DNA from: Strongyloides papillosus
Lineage: Eukaryota; Nematoda; Chromadorea; Rhabditida; Strongyloididae
NCBI GenBank assembly: GCA_005656395.1
Contig: SRSI01000028.1
Span: forward strand, 930,001 to 994,000
Direction of reading: 5' to 3'
Length of the DNA stretch: 64,000 nucleotides
Shown: positions 35,042 to 46,752 of the stretch, one piece after another
How the letters are laid out: each line of letters starts with the position of its first letter
How positions within the stretch are numbered: position 1 is the first letter of the stretch
The notes under the pieces: generated by a model
What the model saw: the letters and a program-made list of their open reading frames with translations, nothing else
What the model was told of the DNA's origin: nothing
Databases searched by the model: none
Program-made: the position numbers and the translations under genes

Positions 35042-35910
35042 TACATGGGTTGTCCCAAAAGTAATGAGAATGATTTCGTTACGACGCTCACAGGCATCAT
35101 ATTAAAAAGGTGAGGATACTGTTTTGTAGAGAAAATTCTTCTCTACAAAATGTCATATATCACATTTAAATCCAAGCACTACAAAATGTTTTATGTTTAA
35201 AAGAGTAGACCCATGTTTAGTACCCTCGCCACGCGAAAAAATATCATTTACGTGAAAACAAAAAATTTTTAAATTTCATTAGAAATTAACATGCAAAAGG
35301 GTGTCAAACTGCGTTGGCCCATTAACGTTTGTACAAAACATGAAAAAAATACTACAGAAAATTAGAAAATGCGAAAGCAAAATAAAAAAAACATTTTTGT
35401 CATCAATCCAAATTCTTGATTTATACGACTGTTAACAGCACTCGTTGAAGCCAATCGTACATTTTCTTAATTCTCAGAGTAATACCATTTTGAATAGTTT
35501 TTAATTTTGAAGAATAGAAAGAAGTTACACGTTGTAGATTGTTTATAGGGGACAAGAGGTAAAATGGGAATAATTGACGAACATTAAAACTCTTCAACAG
35601 GCAATGATGAGTGACTCAATGTATAATAATAATAATTGGCCTGTAGGATTTTTATCTTCGACGTCTTGTTTTTATTTTTTGAAATGTTTTTGCCACCTAA
35701 AATAGAGATATTTTCTCGCGTGACGGGGGTACCAAACATGGGTCTACTTTTTTTAACATAACAAATTTTGTTGAGCTTGGAATCAGGTGGAATATATGCC
35801 ATTTTGTAGAGGAGAATTTTCCCTACAAAACGGTATCCTCACCTTTTTAATCCAATGCCTGTGAATGTCATAACTTAATCATTCTCATTACTTTTGGGAC
35901 AAACCACGTA
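35042..35910. mobile_element. Mariner-like MITE, 869 bp, TA target duplication
   Basis: The ends are inverted repeats: TACATGGGTTGTCCC on the left and the complement of TACGTGGTTTGTCCC on the right, both continuing AAAAGTAATGAGAATGATT. TA flanks both sides. Further inverted similarity extends inward (the gtgaggatac and acccatgtttagtacc blocks). There is no transposase ORF, so it is non-autonomous. It sits inside the Helitron copy 2 leader and is absent from copy 1. Confidence 0.75.
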
Positions 35911-35970
35911 TAATAACCTTTTTTTTATAAAAAATTTTATAATTTATAATTTAAAAATTAAAAATTTATT

Positions 35971-36281
35971 ATGGCAGGTCAAACAGGAGTGACACAAAAA
36001 CAAAAAAGAATATTAAGTAAGTAACATATAAAAAATATTAATAATTTTTTCCCAGAAATGTTTTCAAATTTACGTATGAATGAAAAACAGAAGACGGATG
36101 AGGAGCTTCTCAAAATAGCTTAGGAGAGATATCTCGAGCAAAAAAGGGAGAAGAATAGAAAAAGAAAGGAAAAAATAAAAGAGAAAAAGAAGAAGTTCAA
36201 AAAGAATGACTGGAAGAACAAAAAAGGGGGAGACCCCAAGCCCGCCCTCCCATTTTTAACATTAATTATAATGGGAACATA
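35971..36281 (+). pseudogene. Small spliced ORF with premature TAG, family unknown
   Basis: ATG at 35971 opens MAGQTGVTQKQKRIL. A 39-bp intron (36017-36055, GTAAGT...TTTTTCCCAG) joins in phase to MFSNLRMNEKQKTDEELLKIA. TAG at 36121 then interrupts. The frame resumes ERYLEQKREKNRKRK and runs on highly basic to TAA near 36280. It resembles a small nuclear or TE accessory protein. It may be a dead exon pair carried in with neighbouring inserted DNA. Confidence 0.35.
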
Positions 36282-37100
36282 AGAAAAATAGTAACAATTC
36301 ATAAAAAATAAATGAAAATTTTATTTTTTTAAGTATTTTAATTTAATTATAGAAATAAAAATTTTAATTTCTTAGTATTTTCTTTACTCAAAACTTTTAA
36401 TGACACATTTCGCATATAGATTTTATTTTGTTTGTAATGAACATTCTTGAAAATAGATTTACATATAAGAAGTGTTCTTTTAAGATTTGCTATGTTTTAC
36501 ATACTTTATCAGAAACATACATATAATAATGTGCCAATATATTTATTAAATTTATAGCATTTATTTATAATTAAAAGAACAAACATGTATATGTTTTATT
36601 GATATAAAACTATTTAATATACTTTTTTTATAAATTAAGATATTAGTATGCAAATAAAATACTGAAATAATTTCTACTATTTTTTTACAAAAATGTTTAA
36701 TGTTACATACAAAATATGTTGCCAAAAATTTTTGAGTGTTACTTTATTTGTATGATTATTCAGCATAGGAAGAATATTGCAAACACGTTACCACAACACG
36801 ATCATACACTCAAATTCTTAACATTTTTGTTTTTATTAGGAGATCTTTTTTATATTCGAAATATGTAAAAATTTAATCTGTAATAAAAAAATAATGATGA
36901 TAAATTAAAAAATTAATTTTCTTACTTTTAATTGAATGAATCATAACAAAATCTAAATTAAATTGGAAAACAAATACATTTGAACATAAAAACATATAAT
37001 AAACAAATATAAAATTATTAATATTGTTTTACTTACTAATTTTGGGAAAAATACATAAATTTAATGTTCAATCTCTTAATTATAATATTAAAAGAAGCTG
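36282..37100. other. AT-rich DNA inside the Helitron copy 2 leader
   Basis: No counterpart in copy 1 that I could align, and no coding or repeat structure seen. Confidence 0.35.
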
Positions 37101-39052
37101 AAACAATGATTATGTTGAATTTTTCGACAAAATAGCCAACACTTTTTGGTCTACAACTTCGCCAATTTATGATCAATGCTTTTAATTTTAAATTTTTTTT
37201 TTATTTCTGGGTTGTGTCTTTAAAAACAATAATAAACCAAAAATTTTCAATAACTTTGAGGGGAAGATACTTATGATAAAATATTACACAAAAGGTGTCC
37301 AGAAAATAAATCTTTTTTAAATATAGTTTTGTCAATTATGTTTAACACTCTTTAAGAAATTTTTTTCTCTTCTAGTTAAAAAAATACATTTATTTATTAC
37401 AAAATCAAAAAAAATTTATCAAGTTTAAACAATGCTATGCTGAAGACAAACTGATTTTTGTGTAAAAAATGAATAAAATGCAGAACAATTGTAACTAAAA
37501 TTAGTATAATTCGTGTCGTCGATAAGCTATAAACTTCGCAATAGTTTCATTTATTAATTTACAGTTAAATCTATCTAAAAAAATCATGTCAACTTTATTT
37601 TTTTAAGTTTTGATTAAGTAATAGCTTACTAACTTTTTAATTTTTATAGAAAAAATGGTTAATACTCTTTGGCATATATCTTTGCCAGTTTCTTAACGAT
37701 CCATTAATATTACGTTTCCTCTTTAATCCAATCCTGACTCGTACCTTACAAAACAGTCATAAGCCATAACATTTCACTTACTTTTACAAAGTTTTTTTGA
37801 AAGACATAACTACACAAAAAAGTGACTAAAAGCTCGTGTTTTTTAAAAATAACATGGCCTATTATGAACTAATATTTTCAAAGATCGTTTTCCCCACTAA
37901 GTTAGAAAAAAATACATCTAATGACTACTTAATCATAAAAATTGATTAAGTTTGAAGAATGTTATGTCAATCACAAAATTGATTTTTGCGAAAAAGATGA
38001 AGAAAAAACGGAAAAATTAACACCTAAATAAGTATAACTCTTTATGTCGTTAATGAATATAATTCGTTTGTAGTTTTATTTTTTAAGTTAGACATAGATC
38101 TAAAAATACTTTGAGTTTATTTATTTTAAACAACTTTTCATTTAGATTACGACATGAAAAGTTTTTGTTTTATTAAAAAATGGTGACTATTCTTGGGTCC
38201 ATAACTTAGTCAGTTTTTCATATATTTCTATCGTATTGTGTTTCCCCATGATTCCAGATTTAAATCTCTTTAATGATTTAAAAAGCAATTTTTTTTATTA
38301 ACTTTGAAGAAAGTTATTCTCTGCACAAAACTATGTAAAAAATTGTCCAAAAAAGTGGTGTTTTTTAAATATAACTTAACCAATTGTAGACCAAAAGTTT
38401 TGAAAGCTATTTTCCCCACTAAGTTGAAAAGAAATACACCAAATGACTACTTGACCATAAAAATTGATCAAGTTTTAGGAAAGTTATGCTTAAGACAAAA
38501 TTGATTTTTGTGAAAAAAATGAAAAAAAAGCGAAAAAGTTGATATTCAAATTAATATAACTTCTCTCTTTGTTAAGTTACAAACTTCGTTAGATACTTGC
38601 TTTTTAAGTTAGACTTACATCTATATAACAGATACTATTTTATTTTGTTTTATTAAGGTATGACTAAGTTATAGCTATTTAAATTTTAAACTTTTTTTTC
38701 AAAATGGTCACTACTCTTTGGACCATAACTCAGCCAATTTTTGACACAATTCCAAATTATTGTGTTTCCGCACTATTCTGGAATTTGATCTATCAAATGA
38801 CATATAAACCGTTGTATTTCATATAGTTTATAAAAACGTTATCCCCTGTACAAAACTATGCTAAAAAAGGCCAAAAAAACACTGTTTTTTAAAGATAATT
38901 TGGCCAATTATGGCCCAGAAACTTTTCAGACCTATCTTTCCCACTAAGTTAGAAAAAAACACATCTTTTGGCTATTTACTCGTAAAAATCGGTTAAGTTT
39001 GAGAAGAGTTATGAGAGAGACAAATTTTTTTTCCTTATTTCTTTTTGGTATA
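37100..39052 (-). repeat. Helitron copy 2 tandem array, about 520-bp unit, about 3.7 copies
   Basis: The anchor CTAAGTT-AAAA-AAATACA recurs at about 37373, 37897, 38417 and 38942, a period of 520-525 bp. It is the inverted counterpart of 5064-6440 with one more unit. Copy-number change between the two arms suggests unequal exchange or slippage. Confidence 0.75.
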
Positions 39053-39054
39053 GA

Positions 39055-39595
39055 TAAAGAGCAACAAACATTTAATTGAATAAAAGTTTGTTAATTAGCG
39101 ATAGTAGCTGTATATTTACTCTTAGTTTGTTATAAAAATAGTAAAAAAATATAGAAAATTTTTTTACTATGGAAAAATGAAAGATATTTTATGTTTCATA
39201 ACTTTTCATAAAATAGATATAAAATAATGATTCTTAAATCGTTTTGTGGAAAAAGAAGTTGAGCCATCAGATGCATATAAAATTATAAAAAATATTAATT
39301 TTTCAAAAGGTTACGTTATTTAAAAAAAGTTTAAAAATCCTAAAAATTATGAAAAAGAATGGAAGTCACAAAAATGGTCATAACTACATTTTAAAGCAAT
39401 ATTTTTAAAATATGTTTGAAGCGTTTTTTAAGTTAGAAGTTAGGCCTTCAAATGGATATGATACTATAAAAACAAAATTACATTAAAGAGAATTATTTTC
39501 ATTCAAACCTTTTATGTTACTTTTTGGACACCCTGAATATTTTTAAAAACAAAACGACATAGATTTGAAGGATTGTCTTTTTAAGAATACTGGAA
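39055..39595. other. Flank with one Tc1/mariner-like terminal sequence
   Basis: AT-rich text. GGACACCCTG at about 39526-39535 is the outward end of a CAGGGTGTCC-type terminus preceded by AAAAAGTAAC on the minus strand. No matching second end was found. Short phrases such as gttgagccatcagatgcatat and gttaggccttcaaatggatat (about 180 bp apart) hint at a degenerate internal repeat. Confidence 0.35.
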
Positions 39596-39838
39596 TTGTG
39601 TTTGCAAAATATTATTTTGCCTATAATCTCTGAAAAGCCAGTCGAAGATTTATTATCTTCAGGAACAAGAACTAAAATAATAAATGAGGTGGATTGCAAT
39701 AATGATATAAAAAAGAATATACTGTCCCTATATGTATCAACAACCCCTGGCGACGTTAATCTTTTCCATGAAGCAGTCATAACTTTAGAAACAAAAAGGG
39801 TTGTGGGTTACTTTTTAAAAAATCTCATGAGTCACTAG
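39596..39838 (+). pseudogene. Decayed coding fragment, family unknown
   Basis: An 80-residue frame with coding character (ISEKPVEDLLSSGTRTK, LYVSTTPGDVNLFHEAVITL). It is followed downstream in the same strand by the candidate exons at 39945 and 40440, which may belong to the same broken gene. Confidence 0.35.
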
Positions 39839-39944
39839 TACAACTCTTGATGTCTTAGTTATAAGGATAGACTTGTTAAAGCTCTACAAAAATCAGTTGA
39901 TCATGCAAAATCTTTTTTAATTTGTATTTTATTTTTATATACAG

Positions 39945-40084
39945 GTAGATATATAATAGTACTATCAAGACCTGGAAAATTTGTAGAAAATTTTATGCCT
40001 ACCTTAAAGATTTCAAGTCAATTTAATGAATATGAAATTAGTTTGCCTTCTTCAGGACAAGAAGCAGCAATGAAAAGTAGTTAA
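39945..40084 (+). pseudogene. Candidate exon of the same decayed gene
   Basis: After a TTTATATACAG acceptor a 45-codon frame reads RYIIVLSRPGKFVENFMP and EISLPSSGQEAAMK to TAA. No family is recognised. Confidence 0.3.
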
Positions 40085-40439
40085 ATAAAAAAAAATACTG
40101 ATGGTACTTTGAAAAACAATTAGATGAAGCTATTGAAGGGATATAAAATTTTGTTATTAATAAGAATTAATATTTACTTTAAGTTTAGAGGATCTTGCTC
40201 CGAGTTTGTTACAATTAAAAAATTTTTAATTATTATATAGTTAATTTTTTAAAACATACTAATAAAAAAATAAATAAAGTATGATTATAAAAATCATTTG
40301 GAATTTTTGACACTCTTTTGCTTTTTAGAAAGAAAGATTTTCACGTGGTTTTAAAATGCATAGTGGTCGTTAATTCTTTTTAAAAATAATATTCATCCTT
40401 TAAATATTTATTTATATATTATCCTATTTTCTTTTTCAG

Positions 40440-40671
40440 ACTAAAATTATGATGTCACCGGATCAAGAGGCTATTATTTTCAAATTGAACTAAAGACAGG
40501 TTGAGCTAATAAATGAAATTAAAAAAAAAAATTTTAAAGTTAAAAGCTAATCCAAGAACTAATGTTGTAGAAGTATCATGTGAAAGTAGCCGTTACAGGA
40601 TTATAGGAGATAACTTTTTAAGTGCTACTATGAATCTTGACAGGATGACTAACAGGATGAACGAAGCTTAA
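40440..40671 (+). pseudogene. Candidate exon, frameshifted
   Basis: After a CTTTTTCAG acceptor comes TKIMMSPDQEAIIFKLN, a stop and an A-run frameshift. The text then reads NPRTNVVEVSCESSRYRI and MNLDRMTNRMNEA to TAA. It reads as a broken small protein, with order and strand matching the two fragments upstream. Confidence 0.3.
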
Positions 40672-41186
40672 AAAAAAGTAAAAAATATGAAAGATAATAC
40701 TGGATGAATTTATTATTTTTAACCAGTTGATTAATTATTTAAAAAGTTTTTTACTGGTTGTTTATATTATTTTTTTTATGTATTTTTATCTTGTAATAAA
40801 TAAAATTTTATTTATTATTTTTGTAAATGATTTTATTATTAATTTTATTTATAAAGTTTAAATTTATAATTGAGTGAAAAATAATACGTTTTCCTATAAA
40901 AGATAAAATTTTACGATTTATGTATAAAGTTTATTAGAACGACACTTCCTAGGAACAATACAACACAAAAGCTTTTACAAAAAAATTAATTATAAAACTT
41001 ATTTCCATCAAAATTGTTAATTTTCATCACAATCTCAATTCGTGTTAGGATATAGTATTTTTCTTTCTTAAACCAACATAGGGCATTCTTTTATAAACCA
41101 CACCAGTAATTATATATTAAACCGACGCATGATTTTTTTATAAAACCAACATGTGTAAAAAGGTATAAACCGCATAGTGTCAGTTT
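40672..41186. other. AT-rich spacer
   Basis: No coding sequence. Around 41080-41180 short phrases (aaaccaacat, aaaccacac, aaaccgacgc) recur irregularly and could be a minor degenerate repeat. Confidence 0.3.
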
Positions 41187-41279
41187 ATGCAAAAATGCTT
41201 ATGTAGTTTTATGAAAAATGCATACAGTTGTTTATATCAAACCGCTCGATGCATTTTTATTAATTATGGGAGGGTGGTC

Positions 41280-42350
41280 AAACAAAATGCTCGTGCATTG
41301 TATATTGTTTTGATTGGTGATCAGTCAAAAAGAAATGATTTGGTTTTGTGTGGGGGTAAACACAAGGTAAGAATTACAACAGATTACTCAACAGATGTGA
41401 ATGATTCAATTGAAGATTATAGTAAAATTATTCCATCAACTGAAGACTTCTTAAGTAGAATAAAAGGCAATTATTTCTGTTTGCTTGATCTATCAGATGC
41501 TTTTAACAATGTGCCGATAAAGGAAGAATGTAGAAAATTAAGAACTATTGTCACGAAATGGAGATGCTTCAAATACAAACGTCTGCCTCAAGGACTTAAG
41601 ATATCTCTACTATTTTTTCAAGAGTATATTTCTAAGAATATAAATGAAGATCAAAAAGAATCGATAATAACATGACAAGACGATATATTGCTGATGGGAA
41701 GGAATTTAAAAGAGATGTTTGATTTAGTCAATGAAGTTATGTATAAACTAGATAGAATGAACTTGAGAATTAAGAAAGAGAAAATGAAATTGTTTAAAAG
41801 AAGTTTGATATTTCTTGGTTATCAAATAAATTCTACAGAGAGAAGGATATGTGAAGAAAGACTGACTATTTTTAAGAATTTGAGGGAACCGAGAACGAAG
41901 AAAGAACTTGAAAGCATACAGAGACTTTTATCATACTATGGATCCTTTATGTCAACGTTATACAAGTATAAAGATTCGTTTGATCAATGCAAAAAATTTG
42001 ACAAGTTAAAATTATCAGAAAAAGAAAATTTTTAGAACATTAAGAATTTATAAACCACAGAAAATTCGGTATGTCATTATAGATTGGATCTTCCACTTAT
42101 ACTAGCAACAGATGCAAGTGAGCACTCAATGAGAGAGACACTATTTCATAAGTTCGAAGATGGCACAACTAAACCAATTTTATCAGCGGCAAAAGAATTC
42201 AATGAACATGAACTTAAATATGATATAGCAAATAAAGAGACATTAAGTGTGGTATATTTTTGTGAAACGTTTTGAAAAATTTTTGAAAGCCAGAAAATTT
42301 GAACTTCATGTGGATTCGAGAGCATTATATTGTATATATACTACATGGCG
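41280..42350 (+). pseudogene. Gypsy-like reverse transcriptase / RNase H relic
   Basis: A single frame (with TGA at 41673, TAG at 42033 and further stops) contains RT motif A FCLLDLSDAFNNVPI (about 41476), RLPQGLK (about 41581), then QDDILLMG, where the stop stands just before QDD, and FLGYQI. An RNase H segment reads LATDASEHSM (about 42100). A frameshift near 42255 leads into KFELHVDSRALY. LTRs, gag and integrase are absent. It is an old fragment not closely similar to elements 1-3. Confidence 0.75.
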
Positions 42351-42509
42351 ATTCGATTGTGTGTTGTATGTGATTATTTGCACTTTTACTCTAAAGCAAA
42401 TCTTTTTTTTAAATAAAAAGCTTTAATTTTAATATTTTTGCTTGAAAATTTGAGAGACACATAAAAATAATGCGTAGACTTTTATAATATTTTCATTTTT
42501 GAGAAAAAA

Positions 42510-43850
42510 CTATATATGAAAAAAAAGTTTTTTTTGTGAAATTTGCAAAACAATTATTGCGATTTAGGTAGTAAGACCTATACCATTTGAAAGCTCGTCT
42601 TTTCTACTATCTATTTGTAAGTTTTAGGAAAAATCGGTGACAGCATCTTTGAGTTATTCCATTTTATTATCATTTGATTATTTTCAAATATTAAACCTTA
42701 TAACTTGCCAAATATGGTGTTTTAAAACCTCTTATATACATAAAAATGCTGTTTAATCATTTATTAAGTATTTACAATTATGCCAGATACGTTTTTAAGA
42801 CATAAAATTGTAAAATATTAACTAAATTGTAAAATTTATATTATTTTAAAGGTTCGCTTATTGTATAAAAATCGAAACAATAAATTGTTAAGCTCAGATA
42901 AAATTTGCTCATATTAACAATTTTGTTAATTATTTAATATAGATACCTTAACAATCGTATAAAACCAGTATTTTAAACTATTGCTATAAGGAACAAAGGA
43001 ATAAAATTTGGTTTCGTAGTTAAGCAGGTTACAATACCAAAATAATTATTTTGTTTTTATCATATTTTAAACAATTAATAAATTATTAACAAATAAGGAA
43101 CACTTTTAATACTTGTCTACTTTTTGAAAACTTACTTTACATCGTTAAGATGTCCTGAATAGAAAATAGAGTATAATAAAAATTCATCATAAATTTCGTT
43201 CATTTATTGTAATCAACTGAAAATAGTGTAATCAAATTTTATAACTGAGATATATAGTAATAATAATTTTGTAAAATTTTAGGAGAAATTTTAATTAATA
43301 TATATTAATTGTAAAAGCCAACACTATAATTACCGGAAGAATTATTTAAAGAGTAAAAAGTAAGTAGAAAGTTTTGTTATTAAAGGTAATTATATTCTAG
43401 TTGGCCAATTTTACTATTTTATATTGTAATTGGTGTTAGGTAAAAATAAAGGAGTTGATCGAAGTTCCTTGTATCCAATATTTTTTATAAAAATTAATAC
43501 TTTACTTATTTAGTAAAAAATTAGTATTTAGTAATTTTATGTTTAACAACCTGTTTAATACAATCTTAATTACTTTAAAAATTATCGGGTCAAAGTTATC
43601 TATAGAAAAAAATTCTAAAAATTAACATTTATTATAATAATATTCGAAAAATATGTTAAAAATAGAGGTAAATGATAATAAAAATTGAATAATTCAAAAA
43701 CGTTGTCACCGATTTTTCTTAAAACTTACAAATAGATAGAAGAAAGGACGAGCTTTCAAATGGTATAGGTCTTACTACCTAAATCGTAACAATTTTTTTG
43801 TAGATTTCATAAAAAAAAACTTTTTTTTCCATATATGGCATTTTCCAAAC
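42510..43850. repeat. Inverted repeat pair (arms about 160 bp), foldback-like
   Basis: Left arm 42510-42668 and right arm 43692-43850 are reverse complements with few mismatches. They share GGTAGTAAGACCTATACCAT, the following TTGAAAGCTCGTC and the later CGGTGA. The 1-kb loop is AT-rich and non-coding. Outer termini and target duplication could not be fixed. It is probably a non-autonomous DNA transposon. Confidence 0.55.
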
Positions 43851-44090
43851 ATAAAAATACCACGATAATCAGCATTATATTTAGGAACATTTGTCAAAAA
43901 TTCAGCAAAGAATACTGAATTAAAAGAATAATTTAACGTTTTAAACATGAAAATTTATACATATTTACTGAGAGGAATTTGCAAGTTTTGTTTTTTTTTG
44001 TTTTTAACATTTCGTGTTAAAACCCTTTGTCTAACAAATTTTTGAAAATTTAACTATTTTTATTAATAACTTATATATTTAAATGCAAAT
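43851..44090. other. AT-rich spacer
   Basis: No coding sequence; it lies between the foldback right arm and the stop of the minus-strand CACTA-like gene. Confidence 0.3.
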
Positions 44091-46089
44091 TTATAAATTT
44101 AATTTAAATTTATGCTTTAGGTAATCATATTCTTTATATGAATCATCTTTAGAAGACAATAGATATGACATTGTTGACTGCTTCAAAGATGAAAAATATA
44201 CGTTCATATTGTTGTGTGAATGTGCAATATTTCTTTTTAAACGTTGATGAGTACTTTCAAAATTTATTGTTAATGCATTACGTACATTGAAATCAACATT
44301 TTCTATCATTTCATGGTAGTGTAGCAAATTATGGTATTTTATACTATAATTATATCCAGGAAATAGTAAATTAAAAGTGATGAAAAATTTATCTACACTT
44401 TTTTTTAAAGCATTGACAAGTGAAGTTTTTTCAATGTTTGAAGTTATTAAGTAATGAATGTGAAGCAAATGATACAACATATTTTTATATTGTTTAACCA
44501 TCTTAGTATGTTGATCTATTTTAGGAACTACTGATATATCGGGCATCTCATCAAGTTCTTCTTCCTTATTTTCTTCAAAAGATGTTAGTAATAATGAACT
44601 ATCTAATTCTGACACATCGTCTTCAACAATTGAATCTTCAAGACTAATGTTTGAAAAATCTAATTCATTTAAACATTCCTTAAAAACTTTATCATTTTTG
44701 TTTTCAACATCTTCCAATAATGATAATAATACCCTACCGAATATGAGATGCTCACGTCCTGAAAGTAGAAATTTTGGTTTCTTGTTGTAATCTGGGATAA
44801 GTCTCGCAAATGAATTTTTATGAAGCACATACTTTAAATCTGACATTTTTCTTATAATGATTTCTCTTCTAATTAATAATTTGTATAAATCTTGCTTAGG
44901 AATTATTTTGTTTTTTAACAACCAGTACACAATTTGATAGCTCATCAATGGGAGAACTCCTTCAGATATATCATGAAAAATATCAAAATAGTATTGCTGA
45001 CATTTGAAAAATATATCTGTATTAAAGCGTTTTTCTACTTTTTCAACAGATTCACAAGTTGTTATTTTAGAAAAATCCAAACCGTTTATATTACATAATC
45101 TATATTTTCATAGTTAAATATTTATTTTAGACTAACCTGCAACTTTTAGAATTATTATTTCTATTACTTCCACGCACAGAAAGAATTCTATTAAGTAGTT
45201 CATTATCACCCGAAATTATTTCAATTTGTGTTAAATAGTTACCAACTACATCATTATTTTTCAAAATTATATGTTTATTATTTAATAAACTGTAAACATG
45301 TCTTGCAAATGCTATAAACCCATTTTTTTGTATTAGTTCAGTCTCATTCACAGTACAAAATGATGGCATATAACTAATAGATGAATTTTGAAAATCTGAC
45401 AATTTGATAACTCCATGCATAATTTTCCTATTTTTACATCTCGATGAATTAAGCTGTGCCAAAGACATTCCATTAAGATATAAAATAAGCTTAATATATG
45501 TGCCTGTTGGATAATATCCAGTTTTCTCCAGTAAATTGTTGATAATAAAATCTGGATTAATATAATAAAAAGATGAGATTTTCTCATTACTGCAAATTTC
45601 AATATCTTCATGAATAATATTTGATTTGATAATATTGTTCAATGTTATTTTTTCTAAGTTATATGCAGCATCACCAACATGTTTATTGTTAATACATTGG
45701 GATAACTCATATAAAAATTTTTTGAATGCTTGAAGGGACTGATTTGTGTTTAGATGGTTATTAGCAAATTCATTTACCAAATCACTACAATTTTTTTCAA
45801 TATTTTTTTCATTTTCCGTCAAATTTAGTTTTTCTTCCAATATTTGTTCTCTTCCATATTGACGCAAACTATGTGGATTTAAACTTTTTTCCATTGCCTT
45901 AAGATCAAACATTGGTTTACGTTTTTCAATTTCTGAATACAAGAAAGAAAGAAAACGTTTTACTGTCTTTAACTTGTCTTTGTTAGGAAAATTAAATCCC
46001 TTGTAACTTTTCATAACCGTTTTTTTTGCTTCAAATTCATTTTTACATTTCATTATAACATTTGTAACGTCATTAATAGCTTTATCCAT
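44091..46089 (-). CDS. CACTA/EnSpm-like transposase-derived protein, two exons with a 37-bp intron
   Basis: Exon 1 is 46089-45137 and exon 2 is 45099-44091 (TAA). The 37-bp intron (GTTAGT...ATATAG) joins them in phase, giving about 653 residues. The architecture matches transposase-like animal proteins related to CACTA: an ISGDNELLNRILSVRGS block then CRLC (about residues 295-319), FHDISEGVLPLMSYQ in the middle, FLLSGREHLIFGR, an acidic insert, and near the C-terminus KYHNLLHYHEMIENVDFN with INFESTHQRLKR (the DUF4218-like His/Glu block). The complete frame and coding style argue for a recent or domesticated copy. No CACTA termini were found nearby. Family assignment is from memory of motif order and is moderate. 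Confidence 0.65.
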
Positions 46090-46199
46090 ATTATCTATTT
46101 TTATTTATTAAAATGTCAATTACCGAATAACTATTTAAAGATATATGAAAAATAATCAATTTACCAGTAAAAAATAATTAAAATGAAAAAATTTTATTA

Positions 46200-46361
46200 T
46201 TATAAAGAATATTTATTTCTAATAATATCAAATGATGCTGGCTTCTCAATTTTATTTTCAATCAGTATACGTTCCATGTCATTAATTAATTCACACAAGT
46301 CACATATTTTTTGTGTTTCATCAACTTGTCCCACTTTTCGTTTATTACTTTCTACTTCCAT
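46200..46361 (-). CDS. Small ORF (53 residues) upstream of the CACTA-like gene
   Basis: MEVESNKRKVGQVDETQK, then a CXXC (ICDLCELI), ending FDIIRNKYSL with TAA. It has coding character and lies 110 bp upstream of the CACTA-like start on the same strand. GTAAAT near 46160 and AAATAG near 46095 could frame an intron, so it might be a 5' exon or a separate small protein. No family is recognised. Confidence 0.35.
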   Translation of the reverse strand: MEVESNKRKVGQVDETQKICDLCELINDMERILIENKIEKPASFDIIRNKYSL

Positions 46362-46752
46362 AACTAAAATATAATGTGTTAGAGAAGAACGTTTAAAAAT
46401 TTCTAAAAAATTTAATATTTTATCTTCATTTAATAATTATTCTTTGCTATTATAAATATAATAAAGTATAATTTCTTTCGTAACATATTTCATTATGAAC
46501 AAAAAGTTTAGAATTTTAATTAAAACTGTAAAAAAACACAATTTTATTAATTAAAATTTGTTATTCTATCTAAAAACAACAAAATAATATAAATTATATT
46601 CATAATAAAATTTAATTTATATATTTCTATGTTCATATTCAAAAAATTAACTTCTTTTTACTATGTATTTTAAATATATTACTAAACAATTATACTTTAT
46701 AAAAAGTATAATGATAAAAAATAATTTCTAAATGTAAAAAATACTAAATTTT

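Larger units (their letters stand above)
29334..39054 (-). mobile_element. Helitron copy 2, inverted, 3' part lost
   Basis: Reverse-complement counterpart of 5056 to about 12700. The 5' end is TCTATACC at 39054, preceded by A. The array, leader, protease, coiled-coil and Rep follow in the same order. The element stops at the first codons of the helicase linker (29334), where element 2 begins, so helicase and 3' hairpin are missing. Compared with copy 1 it has a mariner-like insertion and other extra DNA at about 34790-37100 and lacks about 833 bp of leader. Confidence 0.85.
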
